From Halomarina halobia (GTDB lineage Archaea > Halobacteriota > Halobacteria > Halobacteriales > Haloarculaceae), in NCBI RefSeq assembly GCF_029338575.1, contig NZ_CP119993.1, positions 558,001 to 622,000 of the forward strand: a DNA stretch of 64,000 bases, in the 5' to 3' direction. The notes under the pieces are model-generated. The model was not told the DNA's origin, did not search any database, and worked only from the letters and a program-made list of their open reading frames with translations. A program made the position numbers and the translations under genes. Below are positions 49,640 through 58,984 of the stretch, in pieces; the first letter of the stretch is position 1, and each line of letters opens with the position of its first letter.

Positions 49640-51577
49640 ATGAAGTCGCCACAGATCGTCGCCGAGGAGGTGACGGTCGACGTCCGTAACGTCGGTGGTA
49701 TCACCGAGACGGACGTGACGTTCTCTCCTGGCGTGACGATACTCCGCGGACGCAACGCGACGAATCGAACGTCGCTTCTGCAGGCGCTCATGGCGGGACT
49801 CGGAAGCACCGACGTCTCGCTCAAGGGTGACGCGGACGAGGGGGCAGTCGAGTTGACCGTCGACGGCGAGACGTACCGCCGGACGCTCCGGCGCGAGGGG
49901 TCCGCCGTCGCGTTCGAGGGTGACGCCTACCTCGACGATCCGACGACGGCCGAACTGTTCGCGTTCCTCCTAGAGAACAACGAGGCGCGCCGCACCGTCG
50001 CCCGGGGGGACGACCTCCACGACATCATCATGCGGCCGGTCGATACCGACGAGATCGAGGCCGAGATCGACCGACTCGAGACGGAGAAGCGCCGACTCGA
50101 CGACGAACTCGACGCCATCGAATCGCTCGACGACGAGCTGGGCGACCTCGAGGCGGAACGCGAGGAACTCAAGCGCCGCATCGAGGCGAAGCGCGAGGAA
50201 CTCGAGGGGAAGGAAGCCGAGATCGAGGCGGCCGACGCCGACATCAAGCAGTCCCGTCAGGAGCAGTCCGCGCTCGAGGAGACGCTCGGGAAACTCAGCG
50301 AGGCCCGATCCGCCCTCGAGACCGCCCGGTTCGACAGCGTCTCGGAGCGCGAGAGCATCGACGCGCTCGAGGCGGAGCGCGACGAACTCGAAACCGAACT
50401 CGCCGAGCTCCCGGACGAGCCGGAGGCGACGGGCGACCTCGAAACCCGACAGGAACAGCTCAGGGCGCGCCAGCGCTCGCTGGAGCAGACCATCAACGAA
50501 CTCCAGAGCATCGTCCAGTTCAACCGCGAGATGGTCGAGGGGACCGCGACCGACGTCACCGAGGCGCTCGCCGACGACGAGGGGCCGGTCACCGATCGAT
50601 TGCTCGACGGTGACACGACGGTGTGCTGGACCTGCGGGACGGAGGTCGACGTCGATCAGGTCGAGACGACGATCGACCGCCTGCAGTCGCTCCGCAAGGA
50701 GAAGTTGAACGAGCGCAACGCGGTCCGGAGCGAACTGCGGGAGGTAAAGGAGAGACTGGACGGGCTCGAGGCGCGCCGCGGGCGCCGCGAGCGGCTCGAA
50801 AACCGCCTGAGCCGCATCGAGGACGAACTCGATCGGCGGCGCGACCGCCTCGAGACGCTCGAATCGCGCCGCGAGGAGCAGGAGGCGCGCATCGAGGACC
50901 TCGAGGCCGCCGTCGAAGAGCAGGAGAGCGAGGACTACTCGACGGTCCTCGCTCTCCACCGCGAGGCAAACGAACTGGAGTTCGAGCTCGGTCAACTGGA
51001 GTCCGACCTGGAGGAGACGGCGGACCGCATCGACACCCTCGAATCGCGCCTCGACGAGCGCGAGCGCCTCGAGCGCGAGCGCGAGGCGGTCAGCGAGGAG
51101 TTGACCGACCTGCGGACCCGCATCGAGACCCTGGAGACGCGGGCGGTCGAACAGTTCAACGAACACATGGCCACCGTGCTCGACCTGCTCGAGTACGCGA
51201 ACCTCGACCGCATCTGGCTCGAGCGGACCGAACGAACGGTCCGCGAGGGGCGGCGAAAGGTGGAGTCGACCGTCTTCGAGCTACACGTCGTCCGAACGAC
51301 CGAGTCCGGGACGGCGTACGAGGACACGATCGACCACCTGAGCGAGTCCGAACGCGAGGTCACCGGCCTCGTCTTCGCGCTGGCGGGCTACCTCGTCCAC
51401 GACGTCTACGAAACCTGCCCCTTCATGCTCCTCGACTCCCTCGAAGCCATCGACGCCGACCGCATCGCACGACTCGTCGACTACTTCGAGTCCCAGGCGG
51501 AGTTCCTCGTCGTCGCGCTGCTGCCCGAGGACGCGCAGGCGCTCGACGACGGGTACCGGCGGATCGACGAGATCTGA
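49640..51577 (+). CDS. archaea-specific SMC-related protein
   Basis: A 645-residue SMC/Rad50-type ATPase. The P-loop region G-R-N-A-T-N-R-T-S (37-45) has Arg in place of the Walker A Lys, as is usual for this archaeal subgroup. A long coiled coil runs from about 130 to 540 with a zinc-hook-like C329-W-T-C332 at its centre. The C-terminal head contains L-S-E-S-E-R-E-V-T-G-L-V signature and F-M-L-L-D-S-L-E-A-I-D Walker B segments. It likely dimerises through the hook. The rdfA neighbour suggests a role in cell-shape or chromosome organisation. Its promoter is independent of rdfA. Confidence 0.9.
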   Translation: MKSPQIVAEEVTVDVRNVGGITETDVTFSPGVTILRGRNATNRTSLLQALMAGLGSTDVSLKGDADEGAVELTVDGETYRRTLRREGSAVAFEGDAYLDDPTTAELFAFLLENNEARRTVARGDDLHDIIMRPVDTDEIEAEIDRLETEKRRLDDELDAIESLDDELGDLEAEREELKRRIEAKREELEGKEAEIEAADADIKQSRQEQSALEETLGKLSEARSALETARFDSVSERESIDALEAERDELETELAELPDEPEATGDLETRQEQLRARQRSLEQTINELQSIVQFNREMVEGTATDVTEALADDEGPVTDRLLDGDTTVCWTCGTEVDVDQVETTIDRLQSLRKEKLNERNAVRSELREVKERLDGLEARRGRRERLENRLSRIEDELDRRRDRLETLESRREEQEARIEDLEAAVEEQESEDYSTVLALHREANELEFELGQLESDLEETADRIDTLESRLDERERLEREREAVSEELTDLRTRIETLETRAVEQFNEHMATVLDLLEYANLDRIWLERTERTVREGRRKVESTVFELHVVRTTESGTAYEDTIDHLSESEREVTGLVFALAGYLVHDVYETCPFMLLDSLEAIDADRIARLVDYFESQAEFLVVALLPEDAQALDDGYRRIDEI

Positions 51578-52099
51578 CGGCGGGGACCGACCTACGGACG
51601 CAAAAGGGATTGCTCGTATTTCCGGCACGATGACTCCTCGGAGCAGAGCCACGGGACCCGGACTCCCGGCGCTCGGCCCGCTCGTCACCGAGGCGCCGTA
51701 ACCGATCGGGGTCGGTAGTTCGCGTGGGGGCGGGTGGGCGCATCGTCCGTCGGCGCTCGTCCGTCAACGATCTCGGCCGGCTTCGCCGCAGGTGCCCCCG
51801 ACGGAGCGTCCCTTCGGTTCCGGCGGATCGGTGCACGGACGCCGTCGTTCGACACCGGGACTACTCGGCCGGGGGGATCCACACGACGCCGGGACCGAAT
51901 CCGATCGGCGCGACGGACGTATCGTGGCGCGGTTCCTCCTCCGAAATAGCTCTCCGGCAACGCGCCACGAACGCAAACCATTAGTGAAGATATTTTGAGT
52001 TATCGTGCGGGTCCCGAGGGGGAGGCGGTACAGGGAGGACCGACGACTGGATGACCCGCGGGGTCAGGGCCGAGCGGTTCTGGCTGGCCGAGGGGCGTG
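51578..52099. other. intergenic region with an AT-rich patch
   Basis: 522 bases. An AT-rich stretch at 51980-52003 is a possible promoter for the gene at 52100. The remainder has no frame with the acidic amino-acid bias of neighbouring genes. Confidence 0.5.
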
Positions 52100-52288
52100 A
52101 TGGGGTGTACGTTCCCGCAATTGCTGAACACGCTCACCGTTCCCGTGTTCGTCTACGGGCTCTACGCCGCGTACACCCGGAAGCCCGTGCGAACGGCGGT
52201 CTGTACCGCCGCCGTGATGGCGTTGAAACCGTGGTTCGTCGCCGAACTGATCGACCACCACGAGGCGTCGACGGCCGCCGGCGGGTGA
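52100..52288 (+). CDS. small hypothetical membrane-associated protein
   Basis: A 62-residue protein with a hydrophobic segment (about 8-26) and a second short one (about 33-48). ATG 52100 is directly preceded by GTG at 52097, either of which could be used. Composition at the third codon position is normal. No function or family recognised. Confidence 0.55.
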   Translation: MGCTFPQLLNTLTVPVFVYGLYAAYTRKPVRTAVCTAAVMALKPWFVAELIDHHEASTAAGG

Positions 52289-52295
52289 CGCCGCG

Positions 52296-52505
52296 TCAGC
52301 GAACGGGGGCCTCGTGGCCCGCGGTGGCGTCGAGCAGGTGTTTGAACAGGCCGCCGAGACAGCCGAGGGTGAAGGCGGTCATCGCGACGGCCGCGCCCTC
52401 GAGCGCGACGATACCGACCATCCAGACGGCGAGCGACGCGACGGCACCGATCGCCCCGATACCGAACAGCAGGAACCCGATGTCTTCGAATAGTGCCTCG
52501 AACAT
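52296..52505 (-). CDS. small membrane protein
   Basis: A 69-residue protein with two transmembrane helices (about 9-31 and 38-58). It begins MFEALFEDIGFLLFG, so the N terminus itself is partly hydrophobic. It is convergent with the 62-residue gene, whose stop is eight bases away. It may be a subunit of a larger membrane complex, though nothing nearby indicates which. Confidence 0.65.
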   Translation of the reverse strand: MFEALFEDIGFLLFGIGAIGAVASLAVWMVGIVALEGAAVAMTAFTLGCLGGLFKHLLDATAGHEAPVR

Positions 52506-52609
52506 CGAGACAATCTCCGCGGGCGCGTACCATAGCCGTTCTGTTCTCGTCTCCGTCCGACAGTCGTGACTCCGCCCGCGATACTCGCGCGCTCGACGAA
52601 AAGGCGGCG

Positions 52610-52915
52610 TCAGCGGTCCTCGCCGGCGTCGTCCGCGCGGTCCCCATCGTCAGCGTGATCCACACAGAGGATGTCGCCGGTCTCCGTGTCGAAGAGGAAC
52701 GGATCGCCCGGCATGATGCGTTTCCCGTCGACGCCGCACCCGTCGGCGTGGTTCAGGAAGTACCTCCCTTCCTCGTGGCCGGTGTCGAGGCGGCCGGCCT
52801 GGACCGCGAACCGCACGAGGCCCTCGCCGATCTGCGTCCGTTCCGTCGAGTCCGCGGTTTCGAATCGAAGGAGTGGCACGATAACACCCGTCGACGGTTC
52901 GAACGCCACGGGCAT
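52610..52915 (-). CDS. hypothetical acidic protein
   Basis: A 101-residue acidic protein, with a beta-rich first two thirds (VIVPLLRFE, RTQIGEGLVRFAVQ) and two cysteines in H-A-D-G-C-G-V and D-I-L-C-V-D that are not close. The C terminus is Asp-rich and likely unfolded. No family was recognised. It is divergent from the molybdopterin gene. Confidence 0.7.
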   Translation of the reverse strand: MPVAFEPSTGVIVPLLRFETADSTERTQIGEGLVRFAVQAGRLDTGHEEGRYFLNHADGCGVDGKRIMPGDPFLFDTETGDILCVDHADDGDRADDAGEDR

Positions 52916-53036
52916 AAATCGTGAACCGACGTCAACGCGGAGCCGAGAGTCCCCGGGCGCGACGCGTTCCGCGGCCGACTACTCATCGACGCGGGGGTAT
53001 CCGTACCTCTATCCCCGTCTCGTGAGACGTGACCCC

Positions 53037-53639
53037 ATGGTCGCGAAGGACGCCACCGCGATTCACGAGGAGTTCGGCGGCGACCGCCTCCCGCCGGGCC
53101 AGCGGCGCACCGACCGCTTCCCGGTCCTCTCGAAGAGCGGGACGCCACGCTGGAACGCGGAGACGTGGCGGTTCACGGCGACGGGAGCCGTGGAGGACGA
53201 ACGCTCGCTCTCGTGGTCCGAGTTCACCGACCTCCCGCGTGAGACCCAGCGACAGGACTTCCACTGCGTCACGGGGTGGAGCCGGTTCGACAACGAGTTC
53301 GCCGGCGTCACGTTCCCGACGATCGCCGAGGAAGCCGGCGTCGGCGAGGACGCCGTCCACGTCGTGTTCCGGTCGCTCGACGGCTACTCGACGGACCTCC
53401 CGCTCGAGGAGTGCATGCGCGAGGAGGTGCTGTTCACCTGGGAACTCGACGGTCAACCGCTCCCGTCGGATCACGGCGGACCGCTGCGGGTCGTCACGCC
53501 GCACAAGTACGCCTACAAGGGCGCGAAGTGGGTGACGAGCGTCGAGTTCCTCACGGAACCGAAGCGCGGATACTGGGAGCGACGCGGCTACTCGGACTCC
53601 GCGAACCCGTGGCGCGAGGAGCGCTACAGCACCTGGTGA
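53037..53639 (+). CDS. molybdopterin-dependent oxidoreductase (sulfite-oxidase-type, single domain)
   Basis: A 200-residue molybdopterin-binding domain of the sulfite oxidase/MsrP family. The central Cys that ligands molybdenum lies in F-H-C-V-T-G-W-S near residue 80. V-V-T-P-H-K-Y-A-Y-K-G-A-K-W-V, a typical cofactor-side motif, follows. The protein lacks a haem domain and signal peptide, so it may act in the cytoplasm. ATG 53037 is close to the expected start of the domain. The substrate is unknown. Confidence 0.9.
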   Translation: MVAKDATAIHEEFGGDRLPPGQRRTDRFPVLSKSGTPRWNAETWRFTATGAVEDERSLSWSEFTDLPRETQRQDFHCVTGWSRFDNEFAGVTFPTIAEEAGVGEDAVHVVFRSLDGYSTDLPLEECMREEVLFTWELDGQPLPSDHGGPLRVVTPHKYAYKGAKWVTSVEFLTEPKRGYWERRGYSDSANPWREERYSTW

Positions 53640-53676
53640 TCGACGGATCGCTCCACCCCGTGGCGGCGCGCGACGG

Positions 53677-53889
53677 TTAGTTCCGAAGCAGGTGGCAGCG
53701 ACAGCGTTCCTCCGATCCGACGAATCGACAGCGGCAACGGGGCGACGACGGCCGATAATCGGTCGATCCGATCGGCGAGTGGTCGGTCTCGACGTGGTGT
53801 GAGATCATCCTCCGACTGACGTCGCGACGGGACCCCCCGTCGCTCGTCCGTGCGGTCCACGCGCACTCGGAGCAGTAGGCGGTAACCAT
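53677..53889 (-). CDS. small zinc-finger-type protein
   Basis: A 70-residue protein. Cysteines at Y-C-S-E-C near the N terminus and two His in H-H-V-E-T-D-H make a possible C2H2-type finger, and the C terminus has another Cys-rich stretch (C-R-C-R, C-R-C-H). It may bind nucleic acid. The GTATATAC box at 53926-53933 lies about 40 bases ahead of ATG 53889. It ends 38 bases from the end of the convergent molybdopterin gene. Confidence 0.65.
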   Translation of the reverse strand: MVTAYCSECAWTARTSDGGSRRDVSRRMISHHVETDHSPIGSTDYRPSSPRCRCRFVGSEERCRCHLLRN

Positions 53890-54305
53890 GCGCCCCCCTT
53901 CGATCCCGGGGGAATTGAGCGTGCCGTATATACTCATACCCCTCTCCGAGCGAACCGTCGCTCGCGAGGGGGATCGAGATACACGCGTAGCCGACGAGCG
54001 GGCTACGCGGGATCGATCGTCCCAGTTCCGGTCGCGGGCGCGGCCAGCGCCCGCGCGGATCGTTCGCCGTCCGACACGATCACTGTATCCCCGAAGAGCG
54101 CTCTACCGTGTGAACATGCTTCCGGAATGCCCGTCTTCTTTGCCCCCTCCCATCTGCAAGTATTCTGACTGCCGATTGAATCAAGTGCTTTGGCTCCGTT
54201 GAAATCCTATTGTCTCAATACCTTCTCCGCTGAAACAGCCATTAGGTAGGTGTGCGTATCGACCACCGATGTTCGTTTCTCCAATCGGGAGGACCGGGAG
54301 TGCAC
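53890..54305. other. intergenic region at the edge of a low-GC patch
   Basis: 416 bases. The first 50 bases hold the promoter of the zinc-finger gene. From about 54100 the GC content drops, and 54150-54240 contains a run resembling haloarchaeal insertion-sequence ends (GGCTCCGTTGAAATCC). No transposase frame is present. Confidence 0.45.
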
Positions 54306-55490
54306 CTACGGTAACGCTGTCCGAAGATCCTCACAGAGGCCGTTAGCGTCTTCGAGGCCAACCGACACTCGGACCAGTGTATCAGGGACCTCCGCTGTCG
54401 CCTCCCCGTGCCCGATCTCGTCGGGGATCATCAACGACGGCACCTCGATGAGACTCTCAGTCCCGCCGAGGCTCGCTCCCGGCGTGAATACGTCAAGACC
54501 CTCGACGAATGCTTCGAGTTCGATCATCGTCCCGTCGAACTCGAAGGAGAGCATTCCGCTGTATCCGGACATCTGTTCGCTCGCGAGGTCGTGTTGCGGG
54601 TGGCTCTCAAGTCCGGGATAATAGACACGTGCGACTCGATCGTGTTCTTCGAGGAAGTGCGTAACTGCCATCGCGTTTGTTTCGTGGTGTTCCATCCGCG
54701 CCGGCAGCGTCTTCAGCCCCCGACCGACCAGATAGCAGTCGAACGGCGAAAGCACGTTCCCGAGTCCGACCCGCTGGGCGAACGCCAACCGCTCAAAGAC
54801 CCGATCGTCGTCGGTGATGACGGCACCGCCAATCGAATCGGAGTGCCCGTTAATGTATTTGGTCGTGCTGTGGATGACGATGTCGGCACCTAGATCGAGT
54901 GGTGCTTGGAAGTACGGGCTGGCGAACGTGCTGTCGACGCCGAATGGGACGCCGTACTCGTCGGCGACGGCGGCAATCGCTTCGATGTCACACAGCCGGA
55001 TCAGTGGGTTCGTCGGTGTCTCCGCCCAGATCAAGTCGGTGTCCGTATCGACAGCGGCAGCGATGGTTTCGGGGTCGCGGGCGTCAACGAAGTCGATGTC
55101 GATGTCGAAGTGGTCGGCGGCGAGTTCCGCGAACAGTTTTTCGGTTCCGCTGTAGATCGAGTCCGAGGAGACGACGTGCCCGCCAGGTGGGACAAGCGTG
55201 AGAACTGTGGTCGAGATGGCGGCCATCCCTGAAGCGAACGCAAGCGCGTGATCGCCGTTTTCGATGCGGGCTAATCGGTCTTCGAGGGCTGCCCGTGTTG
55301 GGTTGCTCTCGCGGGAGTAGTCGTGTTCGTTACCGTCCGCCCCACCACTCCATTCGAAGGTCGTCGAAAGGTGGATGGGCGGGATGACGTCGTTCGTGCC
55401 GTCTCTATGCGGGTGTGTCGCGGATTCCGATGCACCGACGGCAATCGTCGCGAATCGATTCTCCTCGGATTTGTCCTCGTGTTGCGTCAT
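54306..55490 (-). CDS. PLP-dependent cystathionine gamma-synthase/lyase-type enzyme
   Basis: A 394-residue fold-type I PLP enzyme of the Cys/Met metabolism family. The motif Y-S-R-E-S-N-P-T-R marks the N-terminal substrate region, V-D-S-T-F-A-S-P-Y takes the place of the usual D-N-T-F-A-T-P-Y, and H-S-T-T-K-Y-I-N-G-H-S-D holds the PLP-binding Lys. S-L-G-G-T-E-S-L-I near 350 supports cystathionine gamma-synthase/lyase chemistry in methionine or cysteine metabolism. Base composition is lower in GC than the flanking genes, suggesting acquisition by transfer. Confidence 0.9.
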   Translation of the reverse strand: MTQHEDKSEENRFATIAVGASESATHPHRDGTNDVIPPIHLSTTFEWSGGADGNEHDYSRESNPTRAALEDRLARIENGDHALAFASGMAAISTTVLTLVPPGGHVVSSDSIYSGTEKLFAELAADHFDIDIDFVDARDPETIAAAVDTDTDLIWAETPTNPLIRLCDIEAIAAVADEYGVPFGVDSTFASPYFQAPLDLGADIVIHSTTKYINGHSDSIGGAVITDDDRVFERLAFAQRVGLGNVLSPFDCYLVGRGLKTLPARMEHHETNAMAVTHFLEEHDRVARVYYPGLESHPQHDLASEQMSGYSGMLSFEFDGTMIELEAFVEGLDVFTPGASLGGTESLIEVPSLMIPDEIGHGEATAEVPDTLVRVSVGLEDANGLCEDLRTALP

Positions 55491-55705
55491 AGCCGAATCA
55501 CCATCGGACGTATCCGGGATGACTGTGCTCCCGAGACGGTTGTCCGTTCTTCGTGTTCACGGTCGCGTTGCATAGGAGTGGAGTTCGAGGCGAGAGTGAC
55601 CAAAGCCGGAATTGTGAGAACGTCGAGAGAACAGAGTCTCTCGTTGAGGGCGTGTATCCATGGACGGGAAGAGTCTTATCTGCGCAGGAGGGTGAATCGA
55701 TCATA

Positions 55706-56026
55706 GTGTATCTCGTCACGTTCCGTCTCGATCCGGGGGAGTACGATGCGGAGTTTCACGGGTTGAATGACGCGATACAAGTGGCTGCCGAGGACACTGA
55801 GGGGTATCTGGGCAAGCGGACGTGGCATGCCCCTGAGAGTGAAGAGGTTCTCGTCGTGTACTACTGGGAGTCGTTGGACGCGCTTGAGTCGTTTGGCGCA
55901 GATTCTGAGCACAAAGAGGCGAAACAGCGGTGGACAGAGTGGTACGACGCGTACGAAGTCACCGTTACAGAAGTCGTCGAGGCGTACGGGAGTGGGTTTG
56001 GTGACGACGCCGATCCACCCGTATAG
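55706..56026 (+). CDS. antibiotic-biosynthesis-monooxygenase-fold protein
   Basis: A 106-residue ferredoxin-like-fold protein of the ABM type. It shows V-Y-L-V-T-F-R-L-D-P-G, a central Y-L-G-K-R-T-W-H-A-P and the strand V-L-V-V-Y-Y-W-E-S. GTG 55706 is preceded by a GGAGGGTGA string about ten bases away and a TTAT-type box about 30 bases upstream. Such domains bind haem or small aromatic compounds, but the role is unknown here. It is in the low-GC patch and is divergent from the PLP gene. Confidence 0.75.
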   Translation: MYLVTFRLDPGEYDAEFHGLNDAIQVAAEDTEGYLGKRTWHAPESEEVLVVYYWESLDALESFGADSEHKEAKQRWTEWYDAYEVTVTEVVEAYGSGFGDDADPPV

Positions 56027-56098
56027 CATCCCGACCCAATACGAAAATCCTCAGACAACAGGACGGGTCAGCTAGCAGAGTACAACTCGGCGTTCCAT

Positions 56099-56665
56099 CT
56101 ATCGGGGATTTTCGTTCACCCATTCGAGGACTTCACTCGCGTGTTCGTCCGGTGGGAAGATCGGGTAGAAGACGTGCTCAATACGTCCATCGGAGACGAC
56201 CAGCGTTAACCGCTTCAGGTATTCGTCCCCTTCGATAGTGAAAGCCGGTAATTCGAGTTCGCTCGCCAGCTCCCATTCGGCATCGCTGAGCATCTCGAAG
56301 GGGAGGTGCAGCCGATCGCGAGCCTCACGCTGGTACTCGGTCGTCTGCGTGGACAGGCCAAACACCTCCCCGACGCCGTTGTCGACGAGTTCGTCGTAGT
56401 GGCTGCGGAAGCCGCGTGACTCGGGAGTGCAGCCGCGGGCACCCGGCACGTCCTCCCATCCCTCCGGAATCACGTCCTCGTCGGGCCGCCCTGTCAAGGG
56501 GTAGACGTAGATCACCGTGCGAGGGGGGAGGTCTCGTAGGTTGACCGTCGTGCCGTCGGTCGCCGGGAGCGATACGTCGGGCATCTCCATTCCCAGGAGG
56601 TGGTCGGCCGCTCCATCGTCTTCCGGTACTGGTAGGTCGTCCGGCAGGGGGAAGTCCTCGGACAT
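56099..56665 (-). CDS. peroxiredoxin-like protein
   Basis: A 188-residue thioredoxin-fold peroxidase-like protein. The segment M-P-D-V-S-L-P-A-T-D-G opens the fold, Y-V-Y-P-L-T-G-R-P leads to the active-site loop, and the likely peroxidatic Cys is in G-A-R-G-C-T-P-E-S-R-G-F. The usual P-x-x-x-T-x-x-C spacing is altered, so activity is uncertain. It lies in the low-GC patch. ATG 56665 follows an in-frame ATG at 56677 that is equally possible. Confidence 0.8.
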   Translation of the reverse strand: MSEDFPLPDDLPVPEDDGAADHLLGMEMPDVSLPATDGTTVNLRDLPPRTVIYVYPLTGRPDEDVIPEGWEDVPGARGCTPESRGFRSHYDELVDNGVGEVFGLSTQTTEYQREARDRLHLPFEMLSDAEWELASELELPAFTIEGDEYLKRLTLVVSDGRIEHVFYPIFPPDEHASEVLEWVNENPR

Positions 56666-57088
56666 CGTGCTGTACAACCCACTACACAGAGATAATCATT
56701 CGCCGGAACCAGTATGTTCGGGTTAGATTCGATATTTCTGTTGCTAACTGGATTGATCCACTGGGAACTCAGTGGACGATTCGAGGCGAAATGAGACGAT
56801 GTAATAGCGTGGGTGTAGGTTCGTTTCGATACGTCCCACAAATACCGGTATTTCCGATGGTACCTCGGGTGAAGACTGCTCGCAAGTATGCCGGTGACCG
56901 GCTTCGCGTACTTGCAGAGTACGGCCTCGTCCGCATGCTCGCTAAAGGGCTCTATCGGATCACGGACGAGGGGAACGCCTACTTCGACGAAGAACTCGCA
57001 CACCAGGCCGCGTGGGCACGCAGCGGTGACCCGCGCGAGATGTCGCACGCCGCGCGGCCGCGCGGCCGTCGCCGACCGTCGGTCGGCG
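56666..57088. other. intergenic region holding a truncated wHTH gene
   Basis: 423 bases between the peroxiredoxin start and the aldo/keto reductase stop. The only coding signal is the winged-helix remnant at 56860-57060. Nothing else was found. Confidence 0.5.
56860..57060 (+). pseudogene. truncated winged-helix regulator (PhiH1-repressor-like)
   Basis: The frame encodes K-Y-A-G-D-R-L-R-V-L-A-E-Y-G-L-V-R-M-L-A, then K-G-L-Y-R-I-T-D-E-G-N-A-Y-F-D-E-E-L, which is the second half of a winged-helix domain of the haloarchaeal PhiH1-type regulators. Sequence upstream of 56860 in the same frame lacks the first helices, and the frame runs on into the antisense of the aldo/keto reductase gene. It is therefore a broken gene at the right edge of the low-GC patch. 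Confidence 0.6.
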
Positions 57089-58066
57089 TCACGTGTCCCC
57101 GATCTCGGGGTTCCAGACCGGCGTGATCGGCTCCTCGAGGCGGGCGAGGTCGTCGTCGGTGAGCTCCACGTCTAGCGCGCCGAGGTTGTCCTCGAGGTGC
57201 TCGATCGTCCGCGGGCCGACGATGGGCGCGTCGACGACCTCCCTGTGGAGGAGCCACGCCAGGCTCACCTGCGTCGGCGAGGCGTCCTCGCGCTCCGCGA
57301 TCTCGCGGACGGCGTCGAGCACCGCCCAGCTCTCGTCGGTGAAGCGCTTCTCCATGAACTCGTCGTGCGCCGCGCGGCCGTGATCCGGGGCCTCCCCGCG
57401 CTCGTACTTCCCGGCGAGGAAGCCGCCGGCGAGCGGCGACCACGGGATGACGCCGACGTCCTGATCGCGACAGAGCGGCAGGACGTTCGCCTCCTCGTGG
57501 CGATCGACGAGGTTGTACTCGGCCTGCATGGTGACGAACCGCTCGTAGCCCTCCAGTTCGCTGACGTGGAGCGCCTTCATGAACTGCCAGGCAGCCATCG
57601 TACTGGCGCCGACGTACCGCACCTTCCCGGTCTCGACGAGGTGGTCGAGTGCGGAGAGCGTCTCCTCGATCGGCGTGTGCTCGTCCCAGCGGTGGATCTG
57701 GTAGAGGTCGATGTAGTCGAGCCCGAGGCGGTCCAGGCTCGCGTTCGCCTGCTCGACGATGTGCTTGCGCGAGAGCCCGCGCCCGTTCGGTCCCTCGCGC
57801 ATCCGGCCGTACACCTTCGTCGCGACGACGAGCTCCTCCCGGTCGTAGCCCTCGATGGCCTCGCCGACGATCTCCTCGCTCTCGCCGTTCGAGTAGACGT
57901 TCGCCGTGTCGAGGAAGTTGACGCCCGCGTCGAGCGCGCGCCGGATAACGGCGATCCCCTCCTCGCGGTCGTGCACCATCCACGGCTGTTCGGTCCCGAA
58001 GTTCATGCAGCCGAGACACAGCCGGGACACCTCCAGCCCGGTCTTCCCCAGTCGCGTGTACTCCAT
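57089..58066 (-). CDS. aldo/keto reductase
   Basis: A 325-residue TIM-barrel aldo/keto reductase. The catalytic tetrad is visible as D53, Y58, K84 and H125. The NADPH-binding end of the barrel is represented by P-I-V-G-P-R-T-I-E-H-L-E-D-N near the C terminus. These enzymes reduce aldehydes or ketones in the cytoplasm. The start at ATG 58066 gives M-E-Y-T-R-L-G-K-T-G-L, the standard N terminus. The specific substrate cannot be read from sequence. Confidence 0.95.
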   Translation of the reverse strand: MEYTRLGKTGLEVSRLCLGCMNFGTEQPWMVHDREEGIAVIRRALDAGVNFLDTANVYSNGESEEIVGEAIEGYDREELVVATKVYGRMREGPNGRGLSRKHIVEQANASLDRLGLDYIDLYQIHRWDEHTPIEETLSALDHLVETGKVRYVGASTMAAWQFMKALHVSELEGYERFVTMQAEYNLVDRHEEANVLPLCRDQDVGVIPWSPLAGGFLAGKYERGEAPDHGRAAHDEFMEKRFTDESWAVLDAVREIAEREDASPTQVSLAWLLHREVVDAPIVGPRTIEHLEDNLGALDVELTDDDLARLEEPITPVWNPEIGDT

Positions 58067-58278
58067 AGGGCACGTTCACCGACGACACAGTAAGCGTCTT
58101 CGGCCGCACCGACACACTCCGTGAACAGTGACGGGAGCGATACGGCGGTGGGAGCGAGCGACGGCGCGTAATGGAAGGAATAACCGACGATCGAGAGACG
58201 TCGCGCACTCGTCAATGTGCCATTAATTCCGACGCAGTCCGGTATGGCACGAGTTTATCGGTGGGACAATCTCGACGG

Positions 58279-58286
58279 TTTATTAT
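58279..58286 (+). promoter_or_regulatory. TATA box for gene at 58309
   Basis: TTTATTAT centred about 27 bases before ATG 58309 supports a leaderless transcript and the short start. Confidence 0.6.
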
Positions 58287-58308
58287 TGTCAAACCCTTGA
58301 CTTTGGTC

Positions 58309-58557
58309 ATGTCACTCGACCTCGACTCCCGGGGCAGCGAAACGGAACCGACCGCGCCGCTCGTCCCCCATCCGCGACGCGATGTCGGACGCGCCCCGCG
58401 GACGTCCCTCGATCGCTCCCGGTTCGAGGCGTTCCGACGGACGCTCCGCCGCGTGACGGAGAGAGCGTTCGCCGAGGGACGGATCGTCGGGACTGACACC
58501 GGAATTATGTTCGTCAACGTCGATTCCTCGGCCGATACGGTACCGGTCGACCGGTGA
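58309..58557 (+). CDS. small hypothetical protein
   Basis: An 82-residue protein with a basic middle (R-F-E-A-F-R-R-T-L-R-R-V-T-E-R-A-F-A) and a short C-terminal strand (T-G-I-M-F-V-N-V-D). The leaderless promoter decides the start at 58309; an ATG at 58171 would lie upstream of the promoter. No family recognised. Confidence 0.6.
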   Translation: MSLDLDSRGSETEPTAPLVPHPRRDVGRAPRTSLDRSRFEAFRRTLRRVTERAFAEGRIVGTDTGIMFVNVDSSADTVPVDR

Positions 58558-58984
58558 CCCGAGAGCCACGATCAGAGGGATAAGCGTCGGCGAACGCCCC
58601 GCGGAACCGTACCGCTGGGCCTCACCCGCGTCGGCGCGGGATTCGTGTCGGACCATCCCCCGTACGCCTCTCGATCGATGAGAGTACCCCGACCGGTACT
58701 ATATCAATTCATGAATATATTTATTGTAATCTAGTATAGATATAGAGAACATAATCGACAGTCGGTCCCGTTCCACGCTCGGCGGCCGTCTCACGACGAG
58801 GGGCGAACGTAGAGGAGTCGATCGACGGGGTCCTGACGACGGCACCCGCGAGAGCCCGCCGGCTGCCGGTCGGAACGTCGCTCGCTGGACGACAGGTAGG
58901 TCGCGACTCGATCTCCGACCGGTCGCGGTCGGTTCGGTCGGTTCCCGACCACACGCTCATGCCGGCGGCCGCTGTAGGACCGCC
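58558..58984. other. intergenic region with strongly AT-rich tract
   Basis: 427 bases. Positions 58700-58760 are almost pure A and T in a GC-rich genome and hold overlapping TATA-like strings on both strands. No start codon lies at the expected distance, and the mgsA start is 225 bases further. An untranslated RNA or a replication/structural site is possible. Confidence 0.5.
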
